The notes below the pieces were generated by a model. The model saw nothing but the letters and a program-made list of their open reading frames with translations, was not told where the DNA came from and searched no databases. A DNA stretch of 64,000 bases. Origin: Bacteroidales bacterium (GTDB lineage: Bacteria > Bacteroidota > Bacteroidia > Bacteroidales > Tenuifilaceae). Positions 17,762 through 26,977 of the stretch are shown here, in pieces. Location: the NCBI GenBank assembly GCA_013376985.1, contig JACABB010000033.1:1-64000 (forward strand), written 5' to 3'. How positions within the stretch are numbered: position 1 is the first letter of the stretch; each line of letters starts with the position of its first letter. Position numbers and translations under genes: made by a program.

Positions 17762-18166
17762 TTATTTTTTGAAAGTTCTCATATAATTAACCATCTGCCA
17801 TATTCCTTCGTCTTCAACCTTTCCTTCATATTTTGGCATTTCGCCACGTCCAAATTTGGTTTTGTAAAAATGATCAGCATCTGATTGGTTCTGAAACTCA
17901 CCTTTAGAAAAATCACCAGGGAAAGTCTCTAATCCTCTCGCTTTGGGGCCATCACCTAATCCAGTTTTGCCATGGCATGAAGCACAGTTTTTATTATAAA
18001 GTACTTTTCCTGCGTTAATGCTAGCCTCATCGGATTTTACAGGATTTTTCATGGTTTTAAACTTAGCTGGAACTTCCCACGGTTTTGCTTTTTGAGCATT
18101 TGCTGTGAACGTTATACCAATAACAAGTACCAACGCAATGAGTGAGATTTGTTTTAAAGTTTTCAT
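17762..18166 (-). CDS. Monohaem class I cytochrome c, copy A
   Basis: A 134-residue exported cytochrome c with the same layout as its neighbour copy B: signal peptide, haem motif CASCH, glycine-rich GKTGLGDGPKARG, axial Met candidate in GRGEMPKY. It follows the 288-residue membrane-anchored protein by 44 bases and is the last gene before a strong terminator. Substitutions relative to copy B cluster in the signal peptide and in the last 30 residues. It is a likely soluble electron shuttle for the NrfD-type complex. Confidence 0.92.
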   Translation of the reverse strand: MKTLKQISLIALVLVIGITFTANAQKAKPWEVPAKFKTMKNPVKSDEASINAGKVLYNKNCASCHGKTGLGDGPKARGLETFPGDFSKGEFQNQSDADHFYKTKFGRGEMPKYEGKVEDEGIWQMVNYMRTFKK

Positions 18167-18210
18167 AATCTATGGGTTTTAGTTATACAAATTGTATGTG
18201 AAATTTCAGT

Positions 18211-19077
18211 TTAGTTATTTTTTTCTTTTTTAGCACTTCGCTTAATTCTAATTAAACAGATGATAGCATACATATAATGACCCCAAACGCCTATAAGCAT
18301 AATAGTAAGAGCCACTATCATCCAAGTTGGCGCACCTTTAGTCCATAAAGCTCTATGTGTATTAGGTTCCTGATATCTCGATGGAATCCCCCATTGGCTA
18401 ACCTCTCTTTTTTCAACATTGCCGAATGTAGGGTGGTCATCAAATTTTGCGATAATAGTTAAGTTACCATCTTTGTCGCCAGGTACATCCGATGGAAATT
18501 CAAGGCTCAGCGTCCCATTACTGTCAAACGTTCCATCGATTATGGGGAGGGGATTAAACATTCTTGCAGCAAAAATATTGATTGCTTCTCCTGATACAGG
18601 AATATTTTTCCCATTATCGGATGTATACGCTTTTAGGTTAATCGTTTTTATACTGTCCACTAAGTTTGCCGTCATTTCAAGATGAACATCTTTTATTGAA
18701 ATTTCAGAAGATGCTGCATCAATTGAATCTTTTCCTGTAAAATCAGATGAAAAAAACCATGTTCCATCCTTTTCTAATGGAAGTTTATAATCATTGGATA
18801 GTTGAATACTCGCAGTCCCTTTTTCATTTGTAATTATCTTCGCTAGAATTTCCTTCTTTGATCCTGCATAGAAGGTTACTTCTCTATTAGGTAGTGGTTT
18901 CTCATTTCTTTTTTGAGTGAAAGTAAGGGTTGCTTTGAGTAATCGTTGATCATCTGTATTCTTAAAGTATTGTAACTTTAAGTTCGGGCTTATTTTTTCC
19001 TGAGCGTAACCAGTATTTGAGGTAAATAGGGTTACTATGTTTAAAATAAGTAGAATGCTATATTGATGTACTTTCAT
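18211..19077 (-). CDS. Periplasmic beta-sandwich protein with C-terminal anchor, respiratory complex partner
   Basis: Not assigned to a named family. The 288 residues have a signal peptide (about 1-25), two beta-rich Ig-like segments (about 30-240), one C-terminal membrane helix (about 250-275) and a basic cytoplasmic tail. There are no haem or Fe-S motifs. It begins 5 bases after the nrfD-like gene, so it is surely cotranscribed and probably a structural subunit or periplasmic docking domain for the two cytochromes that follow. Confidence 0.7.
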   Translation of the reverse strand: MKVHQYSILLILNIVTLFTSNTGYAQEKISPNLKLQYFKNTDDQRLLKATLTFTQKRNEKPLPNREVTFYAGSKKEILAKIITNEKGTASIQLSNDYKLPLEKDGTWFFSSDFTGKDSIDAASSEISIKDVHLEMTANLVDSIKTINLKAYTSDNGKNIPVSGEAINIFAARMFNPLPIIDGTFDSNGTLSLEFPSDVPGDKDGNLTIIAKFDDHPTFGNVEKREVSQWGIPSRYQEPNTHRALWTKGAPTWMIVALTIMLIGVWGHYMYAIICLIRIKRSAKKEKNN

Positions 19078-19082
19078 ATCCT

Positions 19083-20390
19083 TTATTTTAAAAGTTCTTC
19101 TTCATCAATTTCTTGCATCTCTGATATTGAAATGATTGGAGCAATCTTTGAAACTAACATAAATAGCATTCCAAACACCGAAATACCGGCTAAAGTCAAC
19201 GACCACTCAACCCAAGTAGGTGAATAATGTACCCATTCGGCTCTACTATCTTGAATTGGAAGGAATGGTGTTTCGAGAGTAGGGACAACTATTAAATAAC
19301 GATTTATCCAAAGAGCAACTAATGCAATGGCTGCAGCAATTGTAATATTCCTTATAGTTCTAAATTTGGGTAGTCCAATGATTATAATAGGTAACAGAAT
19401 TCCAACATAGTTGGCAAAAATAAATAGGGAGTAGTAATCGCTGAATAATTTGTCAATTAGTAATGAATCCATCTTTACCGAGCCGTACCATTTAGTTAAA
19501 TAGTCACTAAAGGTAAAATACCCATAAAAAGCAGACACAACTATGAGTAATACTCCTACATTTTTAAAATGACGTAGTGTAATATAGTTTTCTAAGTGAT
19601 ATATCTTTCTGAAAATCCACATTAGAATTATCAATATTCCTGTGCCAGAGAAGACTGCTGATATAACAAAGTAAGGCCCGAAGATTGTTGAATGCCACCC
19701 TGGTTGTAATGTAACACCAAAAATCCATGACAATACAGAATACACAATAATTGCAATGGCAATAATCATTGTAGCCATTATTGTTCGGGCACTTGCTATA
19801 ATCTTTCTTTGCTGTTCAGTTCCTGTAAATCCTAATGATAGGATGGAATAAACTTTCTTTTTCCAATTGGGAACTTCTAACTCCTTATAATCTCTAAGGA
19901 TTGCAAAATCCTCAATAAATGATAGATAGAGGAAAATAAAACACCCAACAAGGTCAGTGCAGATGGCAATAACGTCCCATGTAATTGGTGATTGAATTCT
20001 TGGGTGGATGAAAAGAAAATAGAGCCTGTCGAGACGACCAATACAAAAGAATATAAAGAAAGGGCCTATGACTAATGAAATAACAGTTATCAGTTCGGCA
20101 AGCCGAATAATAGGTCTTCGCCATGAGGTGTGAAATAGGTGTAGTGCTCCTGAAAGTATTGCCCCTGCATAGCTTAAGCCCATGAAGAAGATGAAATTTA
20201 CAATATAAACACCCCAAACAACATTGTCGCGCATACCTGTAACAATATGCCCTTTGGAGATTTGCTGGACAAGACCGTAAATACCAATAACAAATATTAT
20301 AAAGAAAATTGAAAAGGTAATGTACCAACTGGCTTTTGTACCTTCAATTTCAGGGGTTAAATCCTTTAGTAGTTTATTATCTGCTTGCAT
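19083..20390 (-). CDS. nrfD: NrfD/PsrC-family quinone-interacting membrane subunit
   Basis: Polytopic integral membrane protein of 435 residues with about ten hydrophobic helices, of the NrfD/PsrC/ActC family, which exchanges electrons with the quinone pool and works with a periplasmic four-cluster Fe-S subunit. That partner gene lies directly upstream. The symbol is used in the broad family sense. No molybdopterin oxidoreductase or NrfA-type catalytic gene is in this window, so the complex probably links quinone to c-type cytochromes. Confidence 0.88.
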   Translation of the reverse strand: MQADNKLLKDLTPEIEGTKASWYITFSIFFIIFVIGIYGLVQQISKGHIVTGMRDNVVWGVYIVNFIFFMGLSYAGAILSGALHLFHTSWRRPIIRLAELITVISLVIGPFFIFFCIGRLDRLYFLFIHPRIQSPITWDVIAICTDLVGCFIFLYLSFIEDFAILRDYKELEVPNWKKKVYSILSLGFTGTEQQRKIIASARTIMATMIIAIAIIVYSVLSWIFGVTLQPGWHSTIFGPYFVISAVFSGTGILIILMWIFRKIYHLENYITLRHFKNVGVLLIVVSAFYGYFTFSDYLTKWYGSVKMDSLLIDKLFSDYYSLFIFANYVGILLPIIIIGLPKFRTIRNITIAAAIALVALWINRYLIVVPTLETPFLPIQDSRAEWVHYSPTWVEWSLTLAGISVFGMLFMLVSKIAPIISISEMQEIDEEELLK

Positions 20391-20412
20391 CGTTATTAAT
20401 GGTATTTATTAA

Positions 20413-21372
20413 TTAACGGGGACCTGCATTTTTATATCGTTCTTTTATGGTACTATCTGGGTTTTCTAGTCCTCTTTCAACAGGAAACATTCTTTGAGTT
20501 GGAGGTAGGTAGAAAACACTTGGAAGAGTTCCTAGATCTTCGCGATACCTAAAGCCACCACGATCAGTCATTAATTTGCTTAATCGAAGAGTTTCAACAC
20601 CATTGGTAACAGTATCCTCATAAATATCACCGAAATAGATAACACCCATAGGACATGCAGCAGCACACCTAGGTATTTCATTTTTCCTAACTCTATCGGC
20701 ACAGAATATACATTTGCCTACAGTTCCCTCAACTGGGGGTATATTTAATTCTGGATCGTATTGATGCCCTTCAGGCATTTTTACTTCGGGATCTTTCCAG
20801 TTGAAAACCCGTGCTGAGTAGGGACATCCAGTCATGCAGAATTTGCAGCCAATACATCTTTGATTATCAACTAGAACAATTCCATCGTGGCGTTTATATG
20901 TAGCACCAACTGGGCATACGCTTACACACATTGGTTTGTCGCAATGGAAGCATGGTCTTGGAAACCAATACCTTGATGTTTCTTTGTCGTCTTGGAGAAG
21001 GTAAAGCCTAATCCATTCATGAGATTTAGGAAGCATGTGACCCTCTTGGCAAGCCTCAACGCACTTTCTTGCATTTTTGCACTTTGCCAAGTCAATCACC
21101 ATTACAAATTTTCTGCCTGTTAAACCTTTTCTAGCTTCTTCTTTAAGGGTGTCTGTAGAAAGGGTTACTTCTGTTAAATCATCTGCGTTTGCTTCTACAA
21201 GTTTACCATCAGCAGTGAGGAGTTTGATTCTTTTTCCTGATGAGGTCTTGCCAGTCTTACTATTTAATACAGAAGCACCAGCAACCCCTGCAATGGACAG
21301 AACTCCAACCCCCATGCCGAATTTTTTCAGGAATTTTCGTCTTGATGATTGTTCTAATTCATTTTTAGCCAT
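20413..21372 (-). CDS. Tat-exported ferredoxin-type four-cluster Fe-S subunit
   Basis: A 319-residue PsrB/NrfC-like iron-sulfur protein. It has a twin-arginine signal (SSRRKFLKKFG, then a hydrophobic stretch), so it acts outside the cytoplasmic membrane. Cluster motifs visible in order: CKNARKCVEAC, CFHCDKPMCVSVCP, CIGCKFCMTGCP and CIFCADRV...CAAACP. The final region is typical of the family. It is followed 22 bases later by the NrfD subunit, its expected membrane anchor. Confidence 0.92.
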   Translation of the reverse strand: MAKNELEQSSRRKFLKKFGMGVGVLSIAGVAGASVLNSKTGKTSSGKRIKLLTADGKLVEANADDLTEVTLSTDTLKEEARKGLTGRKFVMVIDLAKCKNARKCVEACQEGHMLPKSHEWIRLYLLQDDKETSRYWFPRPCFHCDKPMCVSVCPVGATYKRHDGIVLVDNQRCIGCKFCMTGCPYSARVFNWKDPEVKMPEGHQYDPELNIPPVEGTVGKCIFCADRVRKNEIPRCAAACPMGVIYFGDIYEDTVTNGVETLRLSKLMTDRGGFRYREDLGTLPSVFYLPPTQRMFPVERGLENPDSTIKERYKNAGPR

Positions 21373-21397
21373 GCCCCAATAATTTTAGATTCAAGAT

Positions 21398-22030
21398 TTA
21401 ATGCTCGTCTGCCTCATGGTACCCTGTAATCATGCCTTTAAATAGAGTGGTAGGTTTTGATCCTAGGGTGCATGTATACAAATGTATAATCATGAATATT
21501 GAAAGGAAAAAGCCCATAGTTATATGAAGAACGTCTGTAAGCAACAAACCGCTTATCCCAAAAATACCTTTAATTGTTATTTCTGGAAAGAGTAGACCAA
21601 CGCCTGATACTATTAGTAAAGGCATTCCAATATACATAGCGAGAACATAAACAAATTGTTGCAAGGGGTTAAATTTCCGTTCTTCGGTTACTGGAAATGG
21701 GTGAGGTTCACTCTTAAACATGCCATAGGAGTAAAACTTAAATTGAATGAAAAGTTCTTTCCAAATTTTCTTCCAATCGATTCGATATTGTTTTCCGTTT
21801 TTGGTTAAAACATTGCCAGTTACGAATAGTATGTAGCTTATAGTAATGATTAATGCAGCAAAATTGTGGAGTAATATGGCTCTATCGAATCTAATAATGA
21901 AATAGTTTGTCTCCTTGTCGGTGTACTGCATACTAATACCAGTAATAATTAGTATAATAAACATTAAGGCGTTAGTTGCATGCCATAGCCTAATCCACTT
22001 TGGGTATAAATACAATTTATGACTCATCAC
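21398..22030 (-). CDS. Membrane cytochrome b (FdnI/HyaC-like)
   Basis: A 210-residue four-helix cytochrome b561-like protein. Helices lie near 15-35, 50-70, 120-145 and 165-190, with histidines in WHATNAL, LHNFAALI, DVLHIT and IHLYTC positioned to bind haem. It overlaps the heptahaem cytochrome gene by 14 bases. In formate dehydrogenase and hydrogenase complexes such subunits pass electrons to quinone. Here it probably pairs with the heptahaem cytochrome, giving the operon two possible quinone sites. Confidence 0.85.
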   Translation of the reverse strand: MMSHKLYLYPKWIRLWHATNALMFIILIITGISMQYTDKETNYFIIRFDRAILLHNFAALIITISYILFVTGNVLTKNGKQYRIDWKKIWKELFIQFKFYSYGMFKSEPHPFPVTEERKFNPLQQFVYVLAMYIGMPLLIVSGVGLLFPEITIKGIFGISGLLLTDVLHITMGFFLSIFMIIHLYTCTLGSKPTTLFKGMITGYHEADEH

Positions 22031-23027
22031 TCTTTGATTTTACTTTTATCATTCTAAAAAAGGTATGAACACCAATAACACCGATTATAAGAGCAAAAAT
22101 CAGTAAACTAAAATTATTTAAATATTCATTCCTATTAGCTCCAATAACGTACGATTCATTTAGCATAACTCCATTAAAGAAGCCATCTTTACGCTGCTCC
22201 TTCGATTTGAATTTATAAAGGGATGCCATAAGTATTGAACTTTGAGAATGGCACTCATTACATTTGCGTACTGCACTATCTTTTGGCATTATCATATGAG
22301 CAACAAGAATGCGATCATTAGTCTTTGTATGACATTCGATACATCTTACATTCTGAAAATGAGCCGTTTGATTGGGTAGCCACTCGTGTTTTTGAATGAG
22401 ATTAATTTCATCACGATCCGATAAAAGTTGAAATTTATCGAAGTTTGAATGGCAATTTAAACAGATACTGTTATCGTAGGCAATGGTATTTTTTAGGTTT
22501 TCGCTATTCCTAATTGAAATCTGATAGGTATGTGGATTGTGGCATTTCCAACATGTAAAACCATCCTTTTCTAGTTTGAAGTGGGTACTCTGTTGATATT
22601 CAGCCTCTATCTCTTCGAAGTGAAATTTAGCATACTTTTCATCATTCCCATGACAGTCGATACAGTTGTATATTGCCTCCATTCTTAACTCACCTGAGTG
22701 AGGAAATTTGGAGTATTCATTCGAATGGCAATCCGTGCATTTAAAACTCTTGTGGTTAGATTGATAGAATATATCTCGGTTAATTACTCTCTCAATATTC
22801 ATGTTATGCCTTATAGTGGTACCCTGGCTTTCATTAGAATATTCATAAACTTTTTGACCGTGACATTTAAGGCAATTCTCGTTTTCCTTGTAAAATTTTG
22901 AAACAAAGTTTGTAGTATCCTTTGGTTTCCATTCTTCCTTCCTCGGTTTAAATGCAAAAGAATTACTGGTGAAGATAAAATTCACCAGTAATATCAGAAC
23001 AGAGATTCTGAAAAACTTAAAATTCAT
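22017..23027 (-). CDS. Membrane-anchored heptahaem cytochrome c
   Basis: A 336-residue multihaem cytochrome with a signal peptide (about 1-25), seven CXXCH sites (CLKCH, CTDCH, CIDCH, CWKCH, CLNCH, CIECH, CNECH) and a C-terminal membrane helix (about 305-325). Its 3' end overlaps the cytochrome b gene, indicating tight coupling, so the two probably form a membrane cytochrome b/c unit. It resembles the small NapC/NrfH-like and Qrc/Hmc-type haem subunits only in general layout; no specific family is claimed. Confidence 0.88.
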   Translation of the reverse strand: MNFKFFRISVLILLVNFIFTSNSFAFKPRKEEWKPKDTTNFVSKFYKENENCLKCHGQKVYEYSNESQGTTIRHNMNIERVINRDIFYQSNHKSFKCTDCHSNEYSKFPHSGELRMEAIYNCIDCHGNDEKYAKFHFEEIEAEYQQSTHFKLEKDGFTCWKCHNPHTYQISIRNSENLKNTIAYDNSICLNCHSNFDKFQLLSDRDEINLIQKHEWLPNQTAHFQNVRCIECHTKTNDRILVAHMIMPKDSAVRKCNECHSQSSILMASLYKFKSKEQRKDGFFNGVMLNESYVIGANRNEYLNNFSLLIFALIIGVIGVHTFFRMIKVKSKSDES

Positions 23028-23045
23028 TATTTAAAAATGTTTTAA

Positions 23046-23930
23046 TTAAAATCTAACTGTAATATTAAAGCCAAACAGATACTTACGCTTTTTGAAATCA
23101 TTAGTGCTGAAAAGCAAATTTCTCTGATTTACTATTTGCTGGTGGTTTGTTACAAATACTTGAAAGCAATGGGTTGCAGTGCCAATTTCCCAGCCTAGAG
23201 TTAGATTTGGATTTGGTTGCTTGTTAACGTATTTCCCTTCTACAACTATTGAGTCTTGTTTAGTAAGCAATTGGTCATATTCAAAAATAATTGAGTGTGA
23301 ACCAAAAACTTTATAACGACCACCTGCAGAAATAGAAACATTCGAATTTTTATAACCAGTTGGTACAGAGTTAAAGTAAGAAAAACCAGGGGCTATTTGT
23401 AGTGATAATTTGTCGTTGAATTTTCTGGCTACAATAATTTGGCTGAAATATGATAGCCTATGTATTTCTTTAAAACGACCGCCATTTGTTGGTCCAAATG
23501 CTCCACTACTTGAATCTCTTAAATCGGCAACTAAATTTCCATGGTATGTAAGAGTAATAGGCATACCTTTCATTTTAGTTTGTTGGAGAATTTGATATTT
23601 CCATTGAAGGTCAGTAAGTTTATAATCTTTCGTTGTACCAATGCCAACCATGATTTTATCGGTAATACCATAGTTCATACCTAACCTCGTATTTGCTGAA
23701 CCATAAAGGCCGTATAGATCATGAATATTTTCAATCAAACTGAATCTATGTTGAATTTGAAGTTCAAGAGCCCCCTTGAAAGGAGTCATTACTGTTTGGT
23801 TTTCAATAAGAGTACCGGCTGTAAAAGTATTTTTTACTGGTTTGTTTTCAGTTTGGGTTTGTTCTTCTTCTTGGCAGAATGCTGGAGTTATAAACACCAA
23901 CATCATTAATGTGAAAAGAATCTTTTTCAT
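23046..23930 (-). CDS. DUF5777-type outer membrane beta-barrel protein
   Basis: A 294-residue exported protein (signal peptide ending near PAFCQ) with repeated amphipathic beta strands and an aromatic C terminus (NITVRF), as expected of an outer-membrane barrel. It matches the DUF5777 pattern from memory. Its position inside a cytochrome operon suggests an outer-membrane partner for the periplasmic electron carriers, perhaps a pore or conduit sheath. That role is inference. Confidence 0.75.
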   Translation of the reverse strand: MKKILFTLMMLVFITPAFCQEEEQTQTENKPVKNTFTAGTLIENQTVMTPFKGALELQIQHRFSLIENIHDLYGLYGSANTRLGMNYGITDKIMVGIGTTKDYKLTDLQWKYQILQQTKMKGMPITLTYHGNLVADLRDSSSGAFGPTNGGRFKEIHRLSYFSQIIVARKFNDKLSLQIAPGFSYFNSVPTGYKNSNVSISAGGRYKVFGSHSIIFEYDQLLTKQDSIVVEGKYVNKQPNPNLTLGWEIGTATHCFQVFVTNHQQIVNQRNLLFSTNDFKKRKYLFGFNITVRF

Positions 23931-23957
23931 TTTCTTTATGTTTAGATTAATTATTGG

Positions 23958-24335
23958 TTAGTTGTTTAGGGCTCCTTGTTTAATCCACGCAAGTATTTTT
24001 TGCTTTTGGATATCAGAAGTTCTTGATGAATGCCCTGATGAGACGACTTGTTGATAGAGTCTGCTTGATTCAGGGTTTGCTGTGTTTAGATAACCTCCAT
24101 TTGTCAGAGAATTAAATGCTTTTCCTTCACGTAGGTCAGGATCAATAGCACCACCATGGCAACTTGTACAGTTACCAGTGAAAATTGATGCTATATCGTT
24201 CTGGAAACTAATCAGAACATTAGGGTCAAGTTTGGGAGGATCGTAAGTGTATTTCTCACACGAAATAAAACATGTTGCTGAAAACAAAATAGCAGCAACG
24301 AATGTGAGCTTAATGAATACTATTTTTTGGTTCAT
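23958..24335 (-). CDS. Small monohaem cytochrome c-like lipoprotein
   Basis: A 125-residue predicted lipoprotein (CFISC lipobox near residue 26) with one CTSCHGG haem site and a C-terminal motif KILAWIKQGALNN common to planctomycete-type and Bacteroidota cytochrome c-like proteins. It is the first gene of the minus-strand respiratory operon, 27 bases before the barrel gene. It probably sits in the periplasm, anchored by lipid, next to the outer-membrane barrel. Confidence 0.82.
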   Translation of the reverse strand: MNQKIVFIKLTFVAAILFSATCFISCEKYTYDPPKLDPNVLISFQNDIASIFTGNCTSCHGGAIDPDLREGKAFNSLTNGGYLNTANPESSRLYQQVVSSGHSSRTSDIQKQKILAWIKQGALNN

Positions 24336-24658
24336 ATTATAGGATTATTAATTTGATTCAAAGGTATCAGATAATAGTGTTTTGAAGGTGTTTAGATCAC
24401 AACTATTTGCTTGCCTCGGTGATGCTATTTGTCATTTTATAAAGTGATAAATATCAATTTTTAGAATGATAGTTTTTACAGCATAATTATAAATCATCAT
24501 TAAGTGTAAACGGGAAAGCCTAATTTGTCAAAGAAAGTTAGATTCATATAATCGAATTTGACTTTTTTTGAACAATTCTAAAACTTTGTTTTAGAGTAAG
24601 GTTATTGTAAATTGTATCAATAATTTATTTATAATAATTATTAACATGGAGGAATATT
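24336..24658. other. Divergent promoter region, cytochrome operon / zinc-ribbon gene
   Basis: Non-coding AT-rich region with a Crp/Fnr-like palindrome (listed separately). It should hold the promoter of the respiratory operon on the minus strand and that of the small gene at 24659. The GGAGGA six bases before the latter's ATG is a clear ribosome-binding site. Confidence 0.55.
24445..24456. promoter_or_regulatory. Candidate Crp/Fnr site upstream of cytochrome operon
   Basis: Perfect palindrome TGATAAATATCA, 110 bases before the first gene of the respiratory operon, of the same TGAY-N4-RTCA form as the sites near the Crp/Fnr gene. Confidence 0.5.
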
Positions 24659-25069
24659 ATGGCAAATGATTACTTGTGTCCAATTTGTAGAGGTCAATTG
24701 AGAGTTGAAAATTCTCTTGTTATCTCTGTGAAATCAAAGTCCAATAAAAAAGGATTAATTTTCTTAAATCCTGAAATTGGTAATTATGGAAAAATTTCCC
24801 ATCCGTCATTTGAGATAGTTGAAGGTGATGAATATACGGTATTTTGCCCAATTTGTCATGCTACCTTGAATAGAGAAGAAAATCCTCATATTTTGAAGAT
24901 GTTACTGATTGACGAGACAGGTATTCAGTCCGAAGTATTTTTCTCTGTAATAGTAGGTGAAAGATGTACCTATGTTGTTAAAGGTAAGGAAATGGAAGAA
25001 GCTGGACCTGATAAAAAACTTTATGAAAAATATTTTGATATACCCGAAGCAGACCGAAAATATTTCTAA
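24659..25069 (+). CDS. Zinc-ribbon-like protein of unknown function
   Basis: A 136-residue cytoplasmic protein with two CPIC pairs (near residues 6-9 and 64-67), which together could bind one zinc or Fe-S centre. Between them is a beta-rich segment; the C terminus ends in a charged helix. I do not recognise a named function. It stands alone on the plus strand between two minus-strand redox operons and has a strong Shine-Dalgarno. A redox or metal-responsive role would fit the setting but is not shown. Confidence 0.75.
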   Translation: MANDYLCPICRGQLRVENSLVISVKSKSNKKGLIFLNPEIGNYGKISHPSFEIVEGDEYTVFCPICHATLNREENPHILKMLLIDETGIQSEVFFSVIVGERCTYVVKGKEMEEAGPDKKLYEKYFDIPEADRKYF

Positions 25070-25112
25070 AGGTAAAAACTACTAAACTCAAAAAGCAATG
25101 AGTATATTTATT

Positions 25113-25142
25113 AAAAAAGGGCGATAGTTTTCGCCCTTTTTT
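25113..25142. terminator. Bidirectional terminator
   Basis: Perfect stem AAAAAAGGGCGA / TCGCCCTTTTTT with a 6-nt loop between the convergent zinc-ribbon gene and second hydrogenase operon. It serves both strands. Confidence 0.9.
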
Positions 25143-25160
25143 GATAGTAAAACACATATA

Positions 25161-26951
25161 CTAATGCCTAGCTCTTTCTTTGTAATGTGTATGAAGAAGT
25201 TCGTGGGATTTGTGTCCAAGAGGTTTTTCAAGAAACTCTTTATAAATCGCAATTACTTCTGGATTTTCGTGAGATTTACGAATCTTCATGCCTGAATCTT
25301 CTGCAAAGATGGCCTCAGTACGTTTTTTTCTAATCTCTGCGTTAGTTGGGATAGGTTGACCACCGCCACCAATACATCCACCTGGGCATGCCATGATTTC
25401 AATAAAGTGGTAGTTTGATTTACCATCACGAACGCTATCCATAACCTTCTTAGCATTGGTTAACCCGTGAGCTATAACAGTTTTAAGTTCAGCACCTTCT
25501 AAAAACTTCCATTCAGGAACAGTCCCTTCGATTTTAATTGTAACTTCTCTAACGCCTTCCATGCCGCGAACAGGGGTGATATTTAGCCCATTGAAAGGAA
25601 CCTCACGACCTGTTACAACTTCGTAAGCAGTACGCAAAGCAGCTTCCATAACACCACCAGTTGCTCCAAAAATAACAGCAGCACCAGTAGATTCACCCAT
25701 AATGCTATCGTAATGTGATTCAGGTAGGGAGGCAAATTCAAGACCAGCCTGTTTAATCATGATAGCAAGTTCTCGGGTTGTTAATACATAATCAACATCT
25801 TTATAACCACTTGAGCGCATTTCAGGTCTATCTGCCTCAAATTTCTTAGCAGTACAAGGCATTATTGAAATAGAAACAACTTTTGAAGGATCTAGTTTTC
25901 GTTTCTGAGCATAGTAAGTTTTTGCTAATGCACCAAACATTTGTTGTGGTGATTTACAAGTTGAAAGATTACCTAAATACTCAGGGTAAGTATGTTCAAT
26001 AAATTTAATCCAGCCAGGAGAACAACTGGTTGCCATAGGAAGTTTCACGCTTGGATCTTTATCTACTAAAGCCTTTTTTAATCTGGTTAGAAGTTCGAAT
26101 CCTTCTTCCATAATTGTTAAGTCAGCTGTGAAATCGGTGTCCAATACGGAATCAAAGCCAAGGCGTTTAAGAGCGGTTACCATTTTACCTGTAACAATTA
26201 CGCCTGGTTCAAGATTCAAATCTTCACCCAGGGCAACCCTTACCGCAGGAGCTGTTTGAACAACTACATGCTTATCGGGATCGTATATCGCAGCCCATAC
26301 TTCTTCTAAGTAGTTGCGCTCAACAAGAGCACCAGTAGGACAGCGATTAACGCACTGACCACAATTGGTACAAACTACCTCGAACATAGGATTTTCGAAG
26401 AATGTAGATATCTTCATTTTATCACCCTTATAAGCTACGCCTAATGCGCTAACATGTTGTAACTCTTCACATGTTCTAACGCAACGTTGGCAGCGAATGC
26501 ACTTACTATCATCCTTAATGATTGAAGGAGAATAGGCATCCATTTGATAGTTTTTGTGAGGCACAAGATCTATGAACGATGCTGTAGAAATTTTATTTTC
26601 AGCTGCAAGTTCTTGCAATTCGCACTTGCCATTTTTGTAGCAAGTTGTACATTTTGCATTGTGCTCACTTAAAAGAAGGTCGATAATATGCTTACGAGCA
26701 GTACGAACTTTAAGTGTATTTGTCATTACCTCCATTCCTTCGGAAACTGGCATTGCGCAAGATGCTGGAAGGGTTCTTGAACCTTTCATTTCAACAACGC
26801 AAACTCGACAATTTCCTGCAATACAAAGATCGTCGTGATAGCATAGCGTTGGGATATGAATATTAAGTTGCTTGGCTGCTTTAAGAATGGTTGTTCCTTC
26901 ATCTACTGCTACAGGAATACCATCTATTTTGAGATTTATCTTTTTTGACAT
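25161..26951 (-). CDS. hydA: [FeFe] hydrogenase catalytic subunit HydA, second set
   Basis: A 596-residue paralogue of the first HydA with the same domain order: 2Fe-2S (C37, C48, C51, C65), His/Cys cluster (H97, C101, C104, C110), two [4Fe-4S] motifs (C151-C161, C194-C204) and the H-cluster domain. L2 (MPCTAKK) and L3 (ACPGGCIGGGGQP) are intact, but L1 reads TSCSPGW, with serine at 311 where the first copy has the second cysteine of TSCCPGW. That cysteine pair supplies a cluster ligand and the proton-relay thiol in studied enzymes. Partners downstream of its promoter are a short NuoF-like and a NuoE-like subunit. Confidence 0.94.
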   Translation of the reverse strand: MSKKINLKIDGIPVAVDEGTTILKAAKQLNIHIPTLCYHDDLCIAGNCRVCVVEMKGSRTLPASCAMPVSEGMEVMTNTLKVRTARKHIIDLLLSEHNAKCTTCYKNGKCELQELAAENKISTASFIDLVPHKNYQMDAYSPSIIKDDSKCIRCQRCVRTCEELQHVSALGVAYKGDKMKISTFFENPMFEVVCTNCGQCVNRCPTGALVERNYLEEVWAAIYDPDKHVVVQTAPAVRVALGEDLNLEPGVIVTGKMVTALKRLGFDSVLDTDFTADLTIMEEGFELLTRLKKALVDKDPSVKLPMATSCSPGWIKFIEHTYPEYLGNLSTCKSPQQMFGALAKTYYAQKRKLDPSKVVSISIMPCTAKKFEADRPEMRSSGYKDVDYVLTTRELAIMIKQAGLEFASLPESHYDSIMGESTGAAVIFGATGGVMEAALRTAYEVVTGREVPFNGLNITPVRGMEGVREVTIKIEGTVPEWKFLEGAELKTVIAHGLTNAKKVMDSVRDGKSNYHFIEIMACPGGCIGGGGQPIPTNAEIRKKRTEAIFAEDSGMKIRKSHENPEVIAIYKEFLEKPLGHKSHELLHTHYKERARH

Positions 26952-26977
26952 GATTTTATCTTTTTTGAGTTTAATGC

